Assembly (NCBI GenBank): GCA_024644775.1
Contig: JAHEHB010000053.1
Coordinates: 1-17,930, forward strand
DNA length: 17,930 nt
Direction of reading: 5' to 3'
Origin: Deltaproteobacteria bacterium
GTDB lineage: Bacteria; Desulfobacterota; Desulfobacteria; Desulfobacterales; SURF-15
Shown here piece after piece: positions 16,142 through 17,930 of this stretch (position 1 is its first letter; every line of letters starts with the position of its first letter). The translations under genes and the position numbers were made by a program. A model generated the notes under the pieces. That model made no database searches. It was not told the DNA's origin and saw nothing but the letters and a program-made list of their open reading frames with translations.

Positions 16142-17605
16142 TTAGTTTCGCCAGTTGTTGTATTGTCGCACAAGGCTGCCATAAAGACCCGGAAAACCGT
16201 CACCCAGACCGGTTGCCGGAACTTTGTCCCTTCTGAATTTCTCGAATTGCTCCGGGGGTTTTCCATCGCTTCCCCCTGCATCGGAAACCGCTTTACAACG
16301 CATCTCTTCGCAGATCCCGGGTTCATCTTTGGCCAGGTTGGTTATCAATTCGAAGTCGTTCTCAAGATCATAAAGTTTTGGCTCTTCTCCAAAAATACTT
16401 GCATTATACCACCATTTATCATTGATAACAGAGACATTGGTGCTCCAACCGATGGTAATGTGGTCGTGGAAGGATCTCTCCGGTTCCTTGACTGCGGGCC
16501 AGAAATCAATACCATCCTTTTTTTGTTTCGGTTCTATTCCTAAAAGGCCCATCAAGGTGGCAGTAAGGTCTAAATTATACAACAATGTGTCCCTGACTTG
16601 ACCGGCGCCTTGCCCTTCGGGATGTCGTACCATCATCACCAGGTCGGCTATACTGCGTGAAATGGGATGACCTTGTTTCCCCATATAGTTTCGGTCTCCA
16701 GGTGTAAGAGCCAGGCTGTGACCATGGTCGCTGATCAGTGCCACAACGGTGTTATCAATGCGTCCGTTGAGTTTCAGGTCGTCGATGAAGTGGCCAAACC
16801 AACGGTCCAACATGGTTACCGTACCGGCATAATTGGCTTGCAGGCGTTTTAGCTCCTTTTCATTACCTAAACCTTCCCATTGATTGTATGGACTCATTAT
16901 GAGATCGGCGGTATCTTCGTTTCTATCGTAAAGTCGTCGGTAGTATTTCGGTGGATCCCAGGCTTCGTGGGGGTCGAAGCTGTCTATCATCATAAAAAAT
17001 TTTTCTGCATCCTGATTAAGATACAGCCAATTGGAAGCCTTCCGGAAGACCTTTGCGCAGAAATGGTCTTCCTCTCCTTTCCGGTCCCTTGTGTTCATGA
17101 GGTGCTTATTCAAAAACCATTTCAAGGCCTCAATTTTTCTCGCAGGATCGTTAAGGTGTTGTTGAATCACCTCCTCGGCAACAGGCGGTCCCGTGTTAAT
17201 TCGGTCATTTTCCTGCCCCCTGATCCATTCCCAGAAGTCAAAACCACGGTGAAAATTGTTCCATGGTTTGAAGAGATGAAAAGTATCTGTGATTAGCGCT
17301 GTCCGGTAGCCTTCCTTAACTAGAATTTCAGAAATTGTGTCATGTTCATCCGGAATTGGAGACCAGCCCGGTACCGCTGTTGCATTACCCCGCCATGAGC
17401 GGTAGCCATGATAGGGGAACGTATGGTTCGCCGTGTGCAGGGCCCTCCTGACGGGTCCGGTGGGTAGTGCATCGGAATAACATCTATTGAAAACAACCGA
17501 TTCTTTGGCAAAAGCGTCCAGATTCGGCGTTTGAATCCACTGGTTACCGTAGGCCCCAAGATGATCTTGGCGCAGACTATCAACAATAATCATCACGACA
17601 TTCAT
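16142..17605 (-). CDS. Sulfatase-like hydrolase of the alkaline-phosphatase superfamily (Thr at the CxPxR position)
   Basis: A 487-residue metal-dependent hydrolase with a sulfatase fold. MNVVMIIVDSLRQDHLGAYG (1-20) supplies the metal ligand D9. TPNLDAFAKESVVF (26-39) precedes the nucleophile loop, and the second metal site is SDHGHSLALTPGD (292-304) with D293/H294. K310 and H313 (MGKQGHP) complete the family pattern. The FGly signature C/S-x-P-x-R is T49-G-P-V-R53, so the Cys/Ser that is converted to formylglycine is missing. Thr could act directly as nucleophile, as in phosphodiesterase or phosphonate-hydrolase branches of the superfamily, so the true substrate may be a phosphoester or sulfoester. 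There is no signal peptide, suggesting a cytoplasmic enzyme acting after uptake. The start has an ideal AAGGAGG. It lies convergent with dctM, and a decayed paralogue lies before dctP. Confidence 0.88.
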   Translation of the reverse strand: MNVVMIIVDSLRQDHLGAYGNQWIQTPNLDAFAKESVVFNRCYSDALPTGPVRRALHTANHTFPYHGYRSWRGNATAVPGWSPIPDEHDTISEILVKEGYRTALITDTFHLFKPWNNFHRGFDFWEWIRGQENDRINTGPPVAEEVIQQHLNDPARKIEALKWFLNKHLMNTRDRKGEEDHFCAKVFRKASNWLYLNQDAEKFFMMIDSFDPHEAWDPPKYYRRLYDRNEDTADLIMSPYNQWEGLGNEKELKRLQANYAGTVTMLDRWFGHFIDDLKLNGRIDNTVVALISDHGHSLALTPGDRNYMGKQGHPISRSIADLVMMVRHPEGQGAGQVRDTLLYNLDLTATLMGLLGIEPKQKKDGIDFWPAVKEPERSFHDHITIGWSTNVSVINDKWWYNASIFGEEPKLYDLENDFELITNLAKDEPGICEEMRCKAVSDAGGSDGKPPEQFEKFRRDKVPATGLGDGFPGLYGSLVRQYNNWRN

Positions 17606-17696
17606 TAATTAACCTCCTTCTAAGAAATCCTGCGTTTATTCTAGCAAGTCTCGATCATATATAGGCATCTTTTTCAAGAAAAAACGTATAGGTTTT
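17606..17696. other. Upstream region of the sulfatase-like gene
   Basis: Holds AAGGAGG (minus strand) for the sulfatase-like gene. It also has an AT-rich inverted repeat, GAAAAAAC at 17678-17685 with GTTTTTTC at 17709-17716, which overlaps the end of the cyclase remnant and could act as a weak terminator. No convincing -35/-10 pair was found. Beyond the cyclase start (17874-17930) nothing is recognised. Confidence 0.4.
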
Positions 17697-17873
17697 TCAT
17701 GGAAAAGTGTTTTTTCTCTTGCTCCGCCCTCTATTGGGTGACATTATTTTTCTCTTATAGCTCGTCAAGGTTAGGATAGTCGCATCCTCATCCTCGCCCA
17801 TGAGACGGCTATAGCCTTCAACATCAGCAATGAGGATGGCGGAAAGTTTGCGCTTAAAACCCTCTTGAGACAT
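17697..17873 (-). pseudogene. Truncated N-terminus of a class III adenylate/guanylate cyclase
   Basis: A 58-codon frame starting at ATG 17873 (GGAG six bases upstream) reads FKRKLSAILIADVEGYSRLM (6-25) and continues GEDEDATILTLTSYKRKIMS. This is the typical opening of class III cyclases, with the metal-binding D17. After about residue 44 it jumps to PNRGR, skipping the few residues usually found before RGR, and then ends in unrelated sequence at TGA 17697-17699. The GDG/metal-2 and substrate-binding parts are missing, so it cannot be an active cyclase. It belongs to a different branch from the zinc-ribbon cyclase at 11596-12458. It could be the debris of an insertion or deletion that brought in the sulfatase-like gene downstream. 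Confidence 0.75.
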
Positions 17874-17930
17874 TGTATCTCCAACTTCTTTTAGGTTTTA
17901 AATAGCATGGGAACTAAATTGTCGTGTACT

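Overview
The window looks like a chromosomal segment from a Gram-negative, probably anaerobic bacterium, most likely a Desulfobacterota (delta-proteobacterial) relative. This is inferred from a UGA-decoded (selenocysteine) SelD, a receiver plus PEP/pyruvate-binding fusion protein, a TRAP transporter, class III cyclase remnants and intergenic octamer repeats. No rRNA, tRNA, CRISPR array, integrase or complete insertion sequence was seen.

Left part (1-4366). A class A penicillin-binding protein of the PBP1b type runs off the left edge on the minus strand, with a good sigma70-type promoter. Divergent from it is an operon of selD and a HAD phosphatase gene. The annotated selD must begin at GTG 1873 and read through an in-frame TGA at 1933-1935. 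That codon sits exactly at the catalytic Cys/Sec position and is followed by a SECIS-like hairpin. The next 500 bases are non-coding and hold a composite repeat: an inverted repeat with a GGGTGTC heptamer, an array of degenerate 8-mers that switches orientation, and a pair of 22-base direct repeats.

Middle part (4367-11145). A minus-strand pair encodes a MATE/ANK-like multipass membrane protein, which contains a 9-base (tripeptide) minisatellite, and a DUF255 thioredoxin-fold protein with a CHWC motif. Divergent from these is a 989-residue protein with two receiver-type domains fused to a PEP-synthase-type ATP-binding region.

Right part (11146-17930). A zinc-ribbon class III adenylate/guanylate cyclase gene is broken by a frameshift, a TGA at a zinc-ligand Cys position and a lost C-terminus. 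A decayed fragment of a sulfatase-like gene follows. Then comes an intact dctP-dctQ-dctM TRAP operon, with a strong hairpin between dctP and dctQ. A complete sulfatase-like gene lies convergent to dctM, only 5 bases away, and a truncated N-terminus of a second cyclase lies at the right edge. The intact sulfatase-like protein has Thr where FGly sulfatases have Cys or Ser. The TRAP binding protein has Lys where the family's carboxylate-binding Arg normally sits. Together these suggest an uptake-and-hydrolysis module for an unusual substrate, with signs of past duplication and decay around it.
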